Position numbers and translations under genes: made by a program. Positions 12,153-20,067 of a stretch of DNA of 64,000 nucleotides are shown in pieces. Source of the DNA: Cellvibrionaceae bacterium (lineage in GTDB: Bacteria; Pseudomonadota; Gammaproteobacteria; Pseudomonadales; Cellvibrionaceae); contig JANPZW010000015.1 in NCBI GenBank assembly GCA_024707385.1, positions 248,001 to 312,000 on the forward strand. The letters are read 5' to 3'. Under the pieces are notes generated by a model that saw only the letters and a list, made by a program, of their open reading frames with translations, did not search any database and was not told the DNA's origin. How positions within the stretch are numbered: position 1 is the stretch's first letter; each line of letters opens with the position of its first letter.

Positions 12153-13291
12153 TCCCCTACGGCCGCCAGTCCGTCGGTCAGGCGGAAATTGATGCGGTAG
12201 TGGAAGTATTGCGGGGAGAAAAATGGACGCAGGGTCCCAAAATAGGCGAATTCGAGCTGGCCCTGAGTGCAAAAACCAGTGCGCCATTTGTCGCAGCGGT
12301 ATGCAATGGTACAGCTGCTTTACACTTGGCCTGTCTTGCATTGGATCTCGGACCTGGCGATCGCCTTTGGGCCACGCCGATTTCATTTGTCGCCTCTGCT
12401 AATTGTGCGCGTTACTGCGGCGCAGAGGTGGATTTCATTGATATAGATCCCCAGACGCGCAACCTCAGCGTGGGAAAACTCGCGCAAAAATTGCAGCGGG
12501 CGAAAGCGGAAAATCGCCTGCCAAAAATTTTGGTGGCGGTGCATTTTGCCGGCTTGCCCTGTGATATGGCGGCGATCTGGGAATTGTCCCAAGAGTATGG
12601 TTTCAGCGTGATTGAGGATGCCGCTCACGCGCTCGGCAGCTTTTATCGCGATACTGCAATTGGCAGTTGCCGTTACAGCCACATCACCACGTTCAGTTTT
12701 CATCCCGTCAAAACCATTGCCACCGGTGAAGGTGGAGCCGTGTGCTGCCGCAGCGAGGAGTTGGGGCAGCGCATCAAGATGCTCGCCAGTCACGGAATAG
12801 AGCGCAACGCCCAGAATTTTACCCATCACCAACAACAGCCATGGTATTACGAGCAACAATTGCTGGGGTTCAATTATCGCCTAACCGATATTCAGGCTGC
12901 GCTCGGCGTGGTGCAATTGCAACGCCTGGGGGAATTTGTCGCCAAGCGTCGCGAGTTGGTGACCCGCTACAATCAATTGCTGACAACGCTGCCTCTGACA
13001 TTACCGGTTGAGCCGCCGCAGCATCTTGCCGCGTGGCATATCTATGTGGTCGAAATGGCGCCACAAATTCGCGATGCAGTTATTGCACGCTTACACGAGC
13101 GAAAAATTGCCAGCAACGTGCATTACCATCCAATCCATCTACAGCCGCATTACCGCAAGCTGGGATTTACCGAGGGAGATTTCCCTGAAGCGGAAGCTTA
13201 TGCACGTCGCGCCTTAACGCTGCCTTTATATCCGGAACTCAGTTTCGCCGAGCAGGATCAGGTTGTGTCCGCGTTGGAGAGCGTTCTGTGA
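12149..13291 (+). CDS. pseC: UDP-4-amino-4,6-dideoxy-N-acetyl-beta-L-altrosamine transaminase, PseC
   Basis: Second Pse step: PLP-dependent amination of the PseB 4-keto product using glutamate. It is a 380-residue DegT/DnrJ/EryC1-type fold-type I aminotransferase. The PLP lysine is Lys188 in FSFHPVKTIATGEGG. The cofactor-contacting segment VIEDAAHALGS lies just before it, and NVHYHPIHLQPHYRKLGF near the C-terminus is typical of sugar aminotransferases. The four-base ATGA overlap with pseB and the GTGA overlap with pseF indicate translational coupling. Confidence 0.95.
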   Translation: MIPYGRQSVGQAEIDAVVEVLRGEKWTQGPKIGEFELALSAKTSAPFVAAVCNGTAALHLACLALDLGPGDRLWATPISFVASANCARYCGAEVDFIDIDPQTRNLSVGKLAQKLQRAKAENRLPKILVAVHFAGLPCDMAAIWELSQEYGFSVIEDAAHALGSFYRDTAIGSCRYSHITTFSFHPVKTIATGEGGAVCCRSEELGQRIKMLASHGIERNAQNFTHHQQQPWYYEQQLLGFNYRLTDIQAALGVVQLQRLGEFVAKRRELVTRYNQLLTTLPLTLPVEPPQHLAAWHIYVVEMAPQIRDAVIARLHERKIASNVHYHPIHLQPHYRKLGFTEGDFPEAEAYARRALTLPLYPELSFAEQDQVVSALESVL

Positions 13292-13995
13292 AGCGCCTGG
13301 CGGTCATTCCCGCGCGAGGCGGGAGCAAACGCATTCCGCGCAAAAATATTCGCCTTTTTCATGGCAAACCGATTATTGCCTATTCCATCGAAAATGCTTT
13401 GCGCAGCGGTTTGTTTGATCAGGTCATAGTCTCCACCGACGACGCCGATATTGCCGCGACAGCGCAAGAGTGGGGCGCCGCAGTGCCGTTTATGCGGCCG
13501 GCGCATCTGGCGGATGATTTCACCGGCACCCAGGCGGTGGTGCAGCATGCGGTGGAGTTTTTTTCTTCTCAGAAAATTCACTTTGAACAAACCTGCTGTA
13601 TTTACGCCACTGCGCCGCTGGCGACGCAGGAGGTACTGCAGCAGGGTTGTCATCTGCTGTCGCAAAATGATTGTGATTACGTTGTCACAGTAGCGGAATT
13701 CCGCTTTCCTCCCCAGCGGGCGCTTTGTTACGCCGACAATGGCCGAGTAACGCCTATGTGTCCTGGCGAAATCGCCAAGCGTTCTCAGGATCTTCCGAAA
13801 ACATTTCACGATGCCGGTCAGATTTATTGGGGCGCTACCGCTGCTTTTATGGAGAATCGCGCAATCTGGGGATCTGCCACCATGCCTTTAATGTTGCCAG
13901 CTACCCAGGTGCAGGATATAGATACCAATGAAGATTGGCTGCTGGCGGAAATGAAATATCAGTTTTTGCAGAATAATCGCGGCGGTGATCTATGA
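13288..13995 (+). CDS. pseF: pseudaminic acid cytidylyltransferase, PseF
   Basis: Last cytoplasmic step: CTP + Pse to CMP-Pse. The 235-residue product opens with the CMP-sugar synthetase signature IPARGGSKRIPRKN (residues 7-20) and has VIVSTDDADIA for nucleotide binding. DAGQIYWG and VQDIDTNEDW near the end are typical of PseF and NeuA enzymes. Translation starts at a GTG overlapping the pseC stop, and the stop overlaps the next start. Its position before the synthase gene shows the operon is not in pathway order. Confidence 0.94.
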   Translation: MKRLAVIPARGGSKRIPRKNIRLFHGKPIIAYSIENALRSGLFDQVIVSTDDADIAATAQEWGAAVPFMRPAHLADDFTGTQAVVQHAVEFFSSQKIHFEQTCCIYATAPLATQEVLQQGCHLLSQNDCDYVVTVAEFRFPPQRALCYADNGRVTPMCPGEIAKRSQDLPKTFHDAGQIYWGATAAFMENRAIWGSATMPLMLPATQVQDIDTNEDWLLAEMKYQFLQNNRGGDL

Positions 13996-14909
13996 GAATC
14001 CTCATGAGTGCGGCCACCTCTCCCGCCGGGGCATCCATAGTGCGTCATCTGCAGGCGTTGGGACATTTTGTTATTGGGATGGATGCCAATCCACACACTG
14101 TGGAATACGGTCGGGAACTGTGTGATGAATTTGCACCGGCGCCATTGGTGAGCAATCCCGAATTTATTTCATTCCTTCACTCTCTTGCGCCCACATTTGA
14201 TATTTTCATTCCATTTCTGGATGAAGAGTTAAGACTGTTTGCCGCTGGAAAAATCTCCCGTGAGGTTGTGCAGAAAACCTTGTTGTGCAATCCAGATGTG
14301 TTGGATTTTTGTCTCGACAAAACGCGCTTCCAGGAATTCTGCTTGGCGCGCGGACTGCCTGTGGCGAAGACTGCGTCAGGTCCGCCCGCGGTTTACAAGC
14401 CGAGTTTCGGTCGCGGCGGTAAAGGCGTAGTGACGATAGAAGACGCCGAGCTTTTTGCTTATTACTCCCGCAAGGACGGCATTCTTCAGGAGCGGATAAA
14501 GGGCACTGAATACACCGTTGACGTCTTGTTTGACCAGAACGGAAACTTGATATTCGCCGTGCCGCGCAAGCGTCTGGAGGCCGCGGGTGTTTCGCGTATT
14601 GGCGAGATCGATTTCAATGCGCAGGTGTTGCAGGCGGTGGAGCAGTGTGCCCAGCATTTCCGATTTTCCTACGCGATCAATGTGCAGCTTATGCTTGATG
14701 CAGAGGGGCGCGTGCATTTGTTGGAAATCAACCCGCGCCTCGCCGGTAGTGCAATTTTCAGTGTGATGGCGGGCTTCGATATTTTCGATTTGGCGCTGCG
14801 GCTGTTTGCTGGTGCAAGCATAGAGCCACCGCGGCGTGAGTCCGTGCGACCATTGCGGATCGTTCGCCACTGGACAGAGGTCATGGTGAATGCGGATCGA
14901 GTGTTTTGA
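13992..14909 (+). CDS. ATP-grasp ligase of the pseudaminic acid operon
   Basis: A 305-residue ATP-grasp enzyme of the carbamoyl-phosphate-synthase-like type. Residues 1-100 form a Rossmann-like pre-ATP-grasp domain (MRILMSAATSPAGASIVRHL). The ATP lysine and glycine loop lie in VYKPSFGRGGKGVV (about 133-146), followed by QERIKGTEYTVDVLFD and the metal-binding HLLEINPRLAGS. Family members join a carboxylate to an amine or thiol through an acyl phosphate. The substrate here is not known. Embedding between pseF and pseI with overlapping ends on both sides argues that it modifies a Pse intermediate, perhaps by adding an amino-acyl group to a sugar amine; that is inference. Confidence 0.8.
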   Translation: MRILMSAATSPAGASIVRHLQALGHFVIGMDANPHTVEYGRELCDEFAPAPLVSNPEFISFLHSLAPTFDIFIPFLDEELRLFAAGKISREVVQKTLLCNPDVLDFCLDKTRFQEFCLARGLPVAKTASGPPAVYKPSFGRGGKGVVTIEDAELFAYYSRKDGILQERIKGTEYTVDVLFDQNGNLIFAVPRKRLEAAGVSRIGEIDFNAQVLQAVEQCAQHFRFSYAINVQLMLDAEGRVHLLEINPRLAGSAIFSVMAGFDIFDLALRLFAGASIEPPRRESVRPLRIVRHWTEVMVNADRVF

Positions 14910-15473
14910 GCCATACGATGCGGTGTTTTTTGACCTCGACGGGACGCTCTACGATGACCAGCAATACGACCGCGGCGCATATGCGCTGATTGCAGAACAT
15001 TTCCCTGACGAGTCGGACCTGCAGACACAACTGCTGGAACTGAAGAGACGTCGGGGACGGTTGGACGGCAATTTGTTTGATGATTATTGCCGCGAGCGCG
15101 GACTGACTGGCGAAGCTGCTGTGCGGATGGTGCAGATTTATCGCGATTTTGTGCCGCAAACTCTGCCGATGGATTCCCAGATGGAAAAGCTGTTGCAATT
15201 GCTAGAATCACGCAAGCTGTTCCTGGTTACCAACGGTCGCACCGTCACACAGACAAAAAAATAAAAGCACTTGGGCTGGAGAAACGTTTTACCCGGATCT
15301 ACATTTGCGATGATCGACATTGGCCTTTCAAACCAGATCCAAGCGTATATTTGGATGCGCACAAACTATTTGAATTTAAACATGCGGCGATGGTAGGGGA
15401 TTCCCTGACCATTGACGGGGAATTCGCACGCAATGCGGGAATCGATTTTTTTCATCATTCGGTAGTGGCATAA
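14890..15473 (+). CDS. HAD-superfamily hydrolase, frameshifted
   Basis: All haloacid-dehalogenase motifs are present: FFDLDGTLYDD (motif I, nucleophile Asp), LVTNGRT (motif II), KPDPSVY (motif III Lys) and MVGDSLTIDGEFA (motif IV). They are split between two frames. The break is at the A7 run 15255-15261; an eighth A gives TQTKKIKALGLEKRF and one continuous protein of about 194 residues. It overlaps the ATP-grasp stop by 20 bases and ends at the pseI start. In this operon it probably dephosphorylates a sugar intermediate such as a nonulosonate 9-phosphate, although PseI normally makes an unphosphorylated product, so the substrate is open. Confidence 0.8.
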
Positions 15474-16505
15474 ATGAAGATCGCAGGCAGAGTCATAGGT
15501 GAGAACCAGCCGCCCTATATAGTGGCGGAAATGTCCAACAACCATTTACGCGATTTCGCCAAGGCCAAACGCATGATTGAGGTCGCGGCGGAATGTGGTG
15601 CCGACGCAATCAAGATCCAGACCTACACGGCGGATTCCCTGACCATTGATTGCCAACATCCGGATTTCGTTATTCAGGATCCCCTCTGGCGCGGTAAAAC
15701 CTATTATCAGTTGTATCGAGAAATAGCGATGCCGATTGAATGGACGGCACTATTGTTCGAACACGCGCGCGAGGTTGGCATCACTCTATTCAGCTCACCC
15801 TTTGATGAGGCGGCGGTGGATTTACTGCAGTCTCTCGATGCGCCGGTATTCAAAATTGCCTCTTTCGAAGCCAATGATTATCCGTTGGTACGCAAGGCGG
15901 CCGCCACGGGCAAGCCGCTGATTATCTCCACTGGCGTGTCTTCTTTCGGCGAATTGTCTGAATTGCTCACGAACTTGCAATTGCCGCTAGATCAGGTAGC
16001 GCTGCTGCATTGTGTCAGCGAATACCCGGCGAACAGCCGGGATATGAATTTGGCGGCGCTGGCGCGCTTGAAAAAACTGGGCGTTCAAGTAGGTCTTTCC
16101 GATCACTCGCTGAGTAATCTGGCGGTGATTGGATCCGTTGCCTTGGGCGCAACTTTGATCGAAAAACATTTTACGCTCGACCGGAATGATGGCGGTCCTG
16201 ACGCGGCGTTTTCTCTTGAACCGCAAGAATTAAAACAGTTGGTTAAGGACGCGCGTGATGCGTGGGAGGCAATTGGCAGCGCGGCAGTGCTTGATCAACC
16301 CAAGCGCAAAGGGCATCAACATGCCCGGTCAATTTATGTTGTGGCCGATATTGCAGAGGGCGAGATATTTACCTCCGAAAATCTCAGAGTTATACGCCCG
16401 GGTTTCGGTCTGCCGCCCCGCCATCTTGACGATATTCTGGGCAGGGTTGCGAAGGCACCACTGGCTCGCGGCACCGCGTTGCAGTGGCACCATTTGGAGG
16501 GTTGA
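15474..16505 (+). CDS. pseI: pseudaminic acid synthase, PseI
   Basis: Condenses 6-deoxy-AltdiNAc with phosphoenolpyruvate to give pseudaminic acid. The 343-residue product has the NeuB TIM barrel (IVAEMSNNHLRDFAKAK at the N-terminus, DAIKIQTYT, FKIASFEANDYPL, VGLSDHSLS, EKHFTLDRNDGGPDAAFSL). It is followed by a C-terminal SAF/antifreeze-like domain from about residue 285 (HARSIYVVADIAEGEIFTSENLRVIRPG). These match PseI more closely than sialic acid synthase. It starts directly after the HAD stop. Confidence 0.95.
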   Translation: MKIAGRVIGENQPPYIVAEMSNNHLRDFAKAKRMIEVAAECGADAIKIQTYTADSLTIDCQHPDFVIQDPLWRGKTYYQLYREIAMPIEWTALLFEHAREVGITLFSSPFDEAAVDLLQSLDAPVFKIASFEANDYPLVRKAAATGKPLIISTGVSSFGELSELLTNLQLPLDQVALLHCVSEYPANSRDMNLAALARLKKLGVQVGLSDHSLSNLAVIGSVALGATLIEKHFTLDRNDGGPDAAFSLEPQELKQLVKDARDAWEAIGSAAVLDQPKRKGHQHARSIYVVADIAEGEIFTSENLRVIRPGFGLPPRHLDDILGRVAKAPLARGTALQWHHLEG

Positions 16506-16507
16506 CG

Positions 16508-17677
16508 ATGACTTGTCCTGTTTGTGATGCCGTGTCGGCTGACATTTTATTAGAGCTGAAGGGTTCGCCTATTTATCAGCATCCGGTACCGGTTCTGGCG
16601 ACAGTACCTGAGCCCTATACCCGAGACTTGCGTTATTTTATCTGCAAATCCTGTGGTCACGCGTATCAGGATAACTTCGATGCAGCGCTGATGGATAAGG
16701 TCTATCAGAGTTACTATTACACGCCTGCGCCTGAGGGTGTAGGAGCGACCTTTCGCAAGGAGTTCATCGAGTTTTTGCTACCACACCTCCAACCCAACTC
16801 TGCGGGCGCCATTCTGGAGATAGGTTCGTCCTCTGGTGAAATTCTGGCGCAGCTGCGCGATTTGCTGCCGGGAACAGCTGTACTCGGGTTTGAACCCAGC
16901 ACTGTCACCTCGCAAAGGGCCCTGGCGAACGGCATTCCCACGCTGCAAAAATTCTTCAGTCCAGCGACAGTTGCCGAGGCTGGGAGCCGCTTCAGCTGCA
17001 TAATTTCGCGACATGTGATTGAACACATCACAGTATTTGATGATTTTTTTGCTGCCATAGACACTGCTTGTGCGGACGAAAAAACCTTGTTGGTTCTGGA
17101 AACGCCGGCGCTGGATGTTCACTGGGCGGCTGCCAGCATTGTTCCATTTCATATCGAACATGCGCATGTGTTTTCCACTCATTCGCTCGCCAAGCTGGCG
17201 GCCCGGTACGGATGGAATCTGGCTGCCTACAGAATTACGGAATCGCAGAATCTGATCGCGGTTTTCTCCCGCGTTGCCACGCCTCTCGATATTGAATTGC
17301 CCGTGGTCGGAAGAAGCTACGCGGATTATTTCAAGGCTTTTCGTGAAAAATTTGCCGCCGCAGCAAATGGGCGAAAAATTATTCTTTGGGGTGCGGGCTC
17401 CGGCGGTATCAAATTGGTGAATTATCACCATTTGGAGATTGAACATCTGGTGGATGGCAACCAGGAAAAGAAGGGTATGAAATTTCTCGGTGTGCAATCG
17501 CTTATTGAATATGCACCTGAATGTATTGCTCGGATACAGGCGCAAGGTCGCGATGCAGAATATGCGGTGTTGATCGGTTCTGGTTTCTACCGGGAAATCG
17601 GCGATACCTTGCGCAAAATGAATTGGCGCGGCGGCATAATTGCCCCTTACGCTCCGGATTTTCTCCGCGAGAGTTGA
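16508..17677 (+). CDS. zinc-binding SAM-dependent sugar C-methyltransferase-like protein
   Basis: The 389-residue product has three parts. First is an N-terminal zinc finger-like segment (CPVC at the start and CKSCGH near residue 48). Next is a class I SAM-binding domain (AILEIGSSSGEIL, then ISRHVIEHI). Last is a C-terminal Rossmann-like domain (IILWGAGSGGIKLVNY). This is the Methyltransf_13/25/14 layout known from deoxysugar C-methyltransferases. The ATG start lies just after the pseI stop. It is not part of the canonical Pse pathway and may decorate the nonulosonate or a linked sugar; substrate unproven. Confidence 0.82.
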   Translation: MTCPVCDAVSADILLELKGSPIYQHPVPVLATVPEPYTRDLRYFICKSCGHAYQDNFDAALMDKVYQSYYYTPAPEGVGATFRKEFIEFLLPHLQPNSAGAILEIGSSSGEILAQLRDLLPGTAVLGFEPSTVTSQRALANGIPTLQKFFSPATVAEAGSRFSCIISRHVIEHITVFDDFFAAIDTACADEKTLLVLETPALDVHWAAASIVPFHIEHAHVFSTHSLAKLAARYGWNLAAYRITESQNLIAVFSRVATPLDIELPVVGRSYADYFKAFREKFAAAANGRKIILWGAGSGGIKLVNYHHLEIEHLVDGNQEKKGMKFLGVQSLIEYAPECIARIQAQGRDAEYAVLIGSGFYREIGDTLRKMNWRGGIIAPYAPDFLRES

Positions 17678-17680
17678 TTG

Positions 17681-18781
17681 ATGATGCGCTGGATTATCCG
17701 GGCTGACTCAGGCGTGCAATTGGGCAATGGGCACGTCATGCGCTGCTTGGTGCTGGCGGAAGCGTTGCGCGCGCGTGGGCACAATGTTTTGTTCGTGCTC
17801 AGAGATTTACCCGGCAATCTGTCCGATTACATCAAGGCCAAAGGTTTTCCTTGCGAACTCCTTGGACAACTTCCTGCAAGCCAAGAGGTGGATGCGGAGT
17901 ATACCCACAAGGCTGCGACGAAAACCTGGGGCCAAGAGGCAGATGGAGTCGTGGTGGATCAATATGACTTTGACCGGCGCTGGCACGCATATTTTTTCAG
18001 TCGCAAGTACCGAATTTTGGTCATTGATGACCTGGCCGACAGAGCACTGCTTGCGCATTGGGTATTGGACCAGACGCTGGGGCGCACCGAACACGACTAT
18101 GCCCCGCGAATATCCCCGCATTGCCAGCTGTTATTGGGCACACGGTTTTGCCTTTTGCGGCCGGAGTTTCGTCTTAATCCTATCGACGTGTGGGATTTGC
18201 GCCGCCGTTTAATTGCGGGAAAAAATCAACAGCAGCGGGGTTGGCGCATCCTGATTTCCCTCGGTGGCACGGATCCCGATAACCACACGGGTGCAGTTCT
18301 CGCGACCTTGCGGAAATTCACCACTGTGGAGCGAATTACTCTGGTCATGGGGTGGCACGCGCCGCATTTGGCTGCCATGCAGACATTGGCGCTGCAGGAT
18401 AATCGCGTTGAGGTTTTGGTCGGCGTCGACAATATGGCTGAGCTGTTATTAATGCACGATTTGGCTATCGGTGCAGGTGGCACCAGTGCCTGGGAAAGAT
18501 GCGCCGTGGGGTTGCCCTGCATTACGCTTCAATTGGCGGACAATCAACGCCAAGTGGTGGCAAATCTCAAGCAGGCAGGCGCGATTCAATATCTGCCGGA
18601 TGCCGCGGACGTTGCGGCCATGGCAGCGTGTCTGTCTCGTTTTGAGGATTCAGAATTTTACCTCGAGCATGTGGAACGCTGTTTAGCGGTATGCGACGGC
18701 CAGGGGACGGAGCGGATCGTCGAGATAATCACAGCGGAAAATCGGCCTTTATCCAACTCAAATCTGGAAAGGTTTCACTGA
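17681..18781 (+). CDS. pseG: UDP-2,4-diacetamido-2,4,6-trideoxy-beta-L-altropyranose hydrolase, PseG
   Basis: Removes UDP from UDP-6-deoxy-AltdiNAc before PseI. The ~366-residue product is a GT-B fold, MurG-like hydrolase. It shows WIIRADSGVQLGNGHVMRCL at the N-terminus with the catalytic His in GNGHVMR, LISLGGTDPDN in the middle, and GAGGTSAWERCAVGLPCI for UDP binding. Two adjacent ATGs (17681, 17684) could start it; a TTG at 17678 is less likely. Its stop overlaps the next start (TGATG). Confidence 0.93.
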   Translation: MMRWIIRADSGVQLGNGHVMRCLVLAEALRARGHNVLFVLRDLPGNLSDYIKAKGFPCELLGQLPASQEVDAEYTHKAATKTWGQEADGVVVDQYDFDRRWHAYFFSRKYRILVIDDLADRALLAHWVLDQTLGRTEHDYAPRISPHCQLLLGTRFCLLRPEFRLNPIDVWDLRRRLIAGKNQQQRGWRILISLGGTDPDNHTGAVLATLRKFTTVERITLVMGWHAPHLAAMQTLALQDNRVEVLVGVDNMAELLLMHDLAIGAGGTSAWERCAVGLPCITLQLADNQRQVVANLKQAGAIQYLPDAADVAAMAACLSRFEDSEFYLEHVERCLAVCDGQGTERIVEIITAENRPLSNSNLERFH

Positions 18782-19458
18782 TGAGCGCGGCAAAAAAAAT
18801 ATTGGCGGTGGTGGCCCACTGTGATGATGAAGCCCTTGGTTGTGGCGGCACTCTGGCGCGCCATGCGGAAGAGGGCGATGAAGTTCATGTGGTTTTTCTT
18901 GCCGATGGGGTCGGATCGCGCGGGGGCTTTAATGCAGTCGAGCATGATCGTCGCGAACAGGCCGCCGGCCGAGCACTCGCCGCGTTGGGTGTGAAGCATT
19001 GGCAATCCCTCGGCTTGCGCGACAACGCGTTGGATTCCTATCCGCTGCTGGAGATTATTCAGCCTCTGGAAGCATTCCTGCGCACCTTTCCCGCCGAGGT
19101 CATCTACACCCATCACGGTGGCGACCTGAATATCGATCATCAGCTTACTCACCGCGCGGTATTAACCGCCTGCCGGCCAATACCAGGGCAGAGCGTGCGC
19201 AATATTTTTTGTTTCGAGGTTTTATCCAGCACCGAATGGGGTGGCTCCGCGGCCGTACCATTCCGCCCGAATCATTTTGTCGATATCAGTAAACAATGGC
19301 CACGCAAACTGGCGGCACTTGAAGCCTATTCGCTGGAAATGCGCAATTTTCCCCATGCCCGCAGCTTGAGCGCGGTAGAGGCTCTGGCTGCCCTGCGCGG
19401 CAGCAATGTGGGCATAACACATGCGGAAGCATTTATGTTGGAGCGCAGCGTGTGGTGA
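18781..19458 (+). CDS. PIG-L family N-deacetylase
   Basis: A 225-residue LmbE/PIG-L deacetylase. The zinc motif is AHCDDEALGCGG (residues 13-24; the usual AHPDDE with Cys in place of Pro), and the second metal motif is NIDHQLTHRAV. Family enzymes remove N-acetyl groups from GlcNAc-type sugars. It overlaps both pseG and the following acetyltransferase gene. An N-deacetylase beside an ATP-grasp ligase suggests one acetamido group is removed and replaced, giving a non-acetyl Pse derivative; this is inference. Confidence 0.87.
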   Translation: MSAAKKILAVVAHCDDEALGCGGTLARHAEEGDEVHVVFLADGVGSRGGFNAVEHDRREQAAGRALAALGVKHWQSLGLRDNALDSYPLLEIIQPLEAFLRTFPAEVIYTHHGGDLNIDHQLTHRAVLTACRPIPGQSVRNIFCFEVLSSTEWGGSAAVPFRPNHFVDISKQWPRKLAALEAYSLEMRNFPHARSLSAVEALAALRGSNVGITHAEAFMLERSVW

Positions 19459-19958
19459 GTGAGGCTGGCATAAGTTTGCGGCCCGTTAGGCTGGATGACG
19501 CGCGCTTGTTATTTGAATGGGCAAACGATCCCCTTGTGCGGGCCATGGCTTTTAGTACGGCCCCGATTATTTGGGGGGATCATTTAATCTGGTTGCAGAA
19601 AAATCTCAGCAACGCCAATTGTTATATGGCAATTGCCAGCGCCCAAGATCGACCGGTGGGACAGATTCGATTCGACGTGCGCGATGGGCGCACCGCGGAA
19701 GTGGATGTGCATATTGCATCCGCAGAACGCGGTCGCGGATTTGGCCCAATGATTATTCGCGCGGGAGCGTATGATCTACTTGCGCGCACTGACGTGCAGC
19801 AAATTGTGGCGATAGTGAAAAGCGAAAACCGGGGTTCCATTGCCGCATTTATGAAAGCCGGATTTGAAAAGTTTGGCTCCATAGCCGTTCACGGGATCGC
19901 GTGTGAACGATTGATCTTTCAACGCGGGTCGAATTGGCAAGAGGATTGTAGCGCCTAA
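19452..19958 (+). CDS. pseH: GNAT N-acetyltransferase, PseH-like
   Basis: A 168-residue GNAT protein with LRPVRLDDARLLFEWANDP at the N-terminus, the pattern of PseH and related amino-sugar acetyltransferases. The acetyl-CoA loop region is SAERGRGFGPMII. PseH acetylates the 4-amino group of the PseC product, which completes the six-enzyme canonical set. The GTG start overlaps the deacetylase stop; GTG 19455 is an alternative. It is the last gene of the operon, and no clear terminator follows. Confidence 0.85.
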   Translation: MVSEAGISLRPVRLDDARLLFEWANDPLVRAMAFSTAPIIWGDHLIWLQKNLSNANCYMAIASAQDRPVGQIRFDVRDGRTAEVDVHIASAERGRGFGPMIIRAGAYDLLARTDVQQIVAIVKSENRGSIAAFMKAGFEKFGSIAVHGIACERLIFQRGSNWQEDCSA

Positions 19959-19993
19959 TAAAACTCGGATTCTCTCGATAAGAGCGGCATACG

Positions 19994-20055
19994 CCTGTCT
20001 ACCGCTCATTATGTCTACCGTTCTTATGTCTGCCGTTCTTATGTTTGATTGCTCG
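19994..20055. repeat. 15-bp tandem repeat between pseH and the Maf gene
   Basis: Four imperfect copies in a 15-base period: CTGTCTACCGCTCATT (16 bases), ATGTCTACCGTTCTT, ATGTCTGCCGTTCTT and ATGTTTGATTGCTCG. Copies two and three differ at a single base; the outer ones are more diverged. The array fills most of the space between two convergent genes. Confidence 0.8.
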
Positions 20056-20067
20056 TCCCTTGGTTGA

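Noticed and set aside
19994..20055. CRISPR-like array
   Set aside because: Units are 15 bases and contiguous with no spacers, and no cas genes occur in the window. The same holds for the arrays at 27809, 30652 and 39583.
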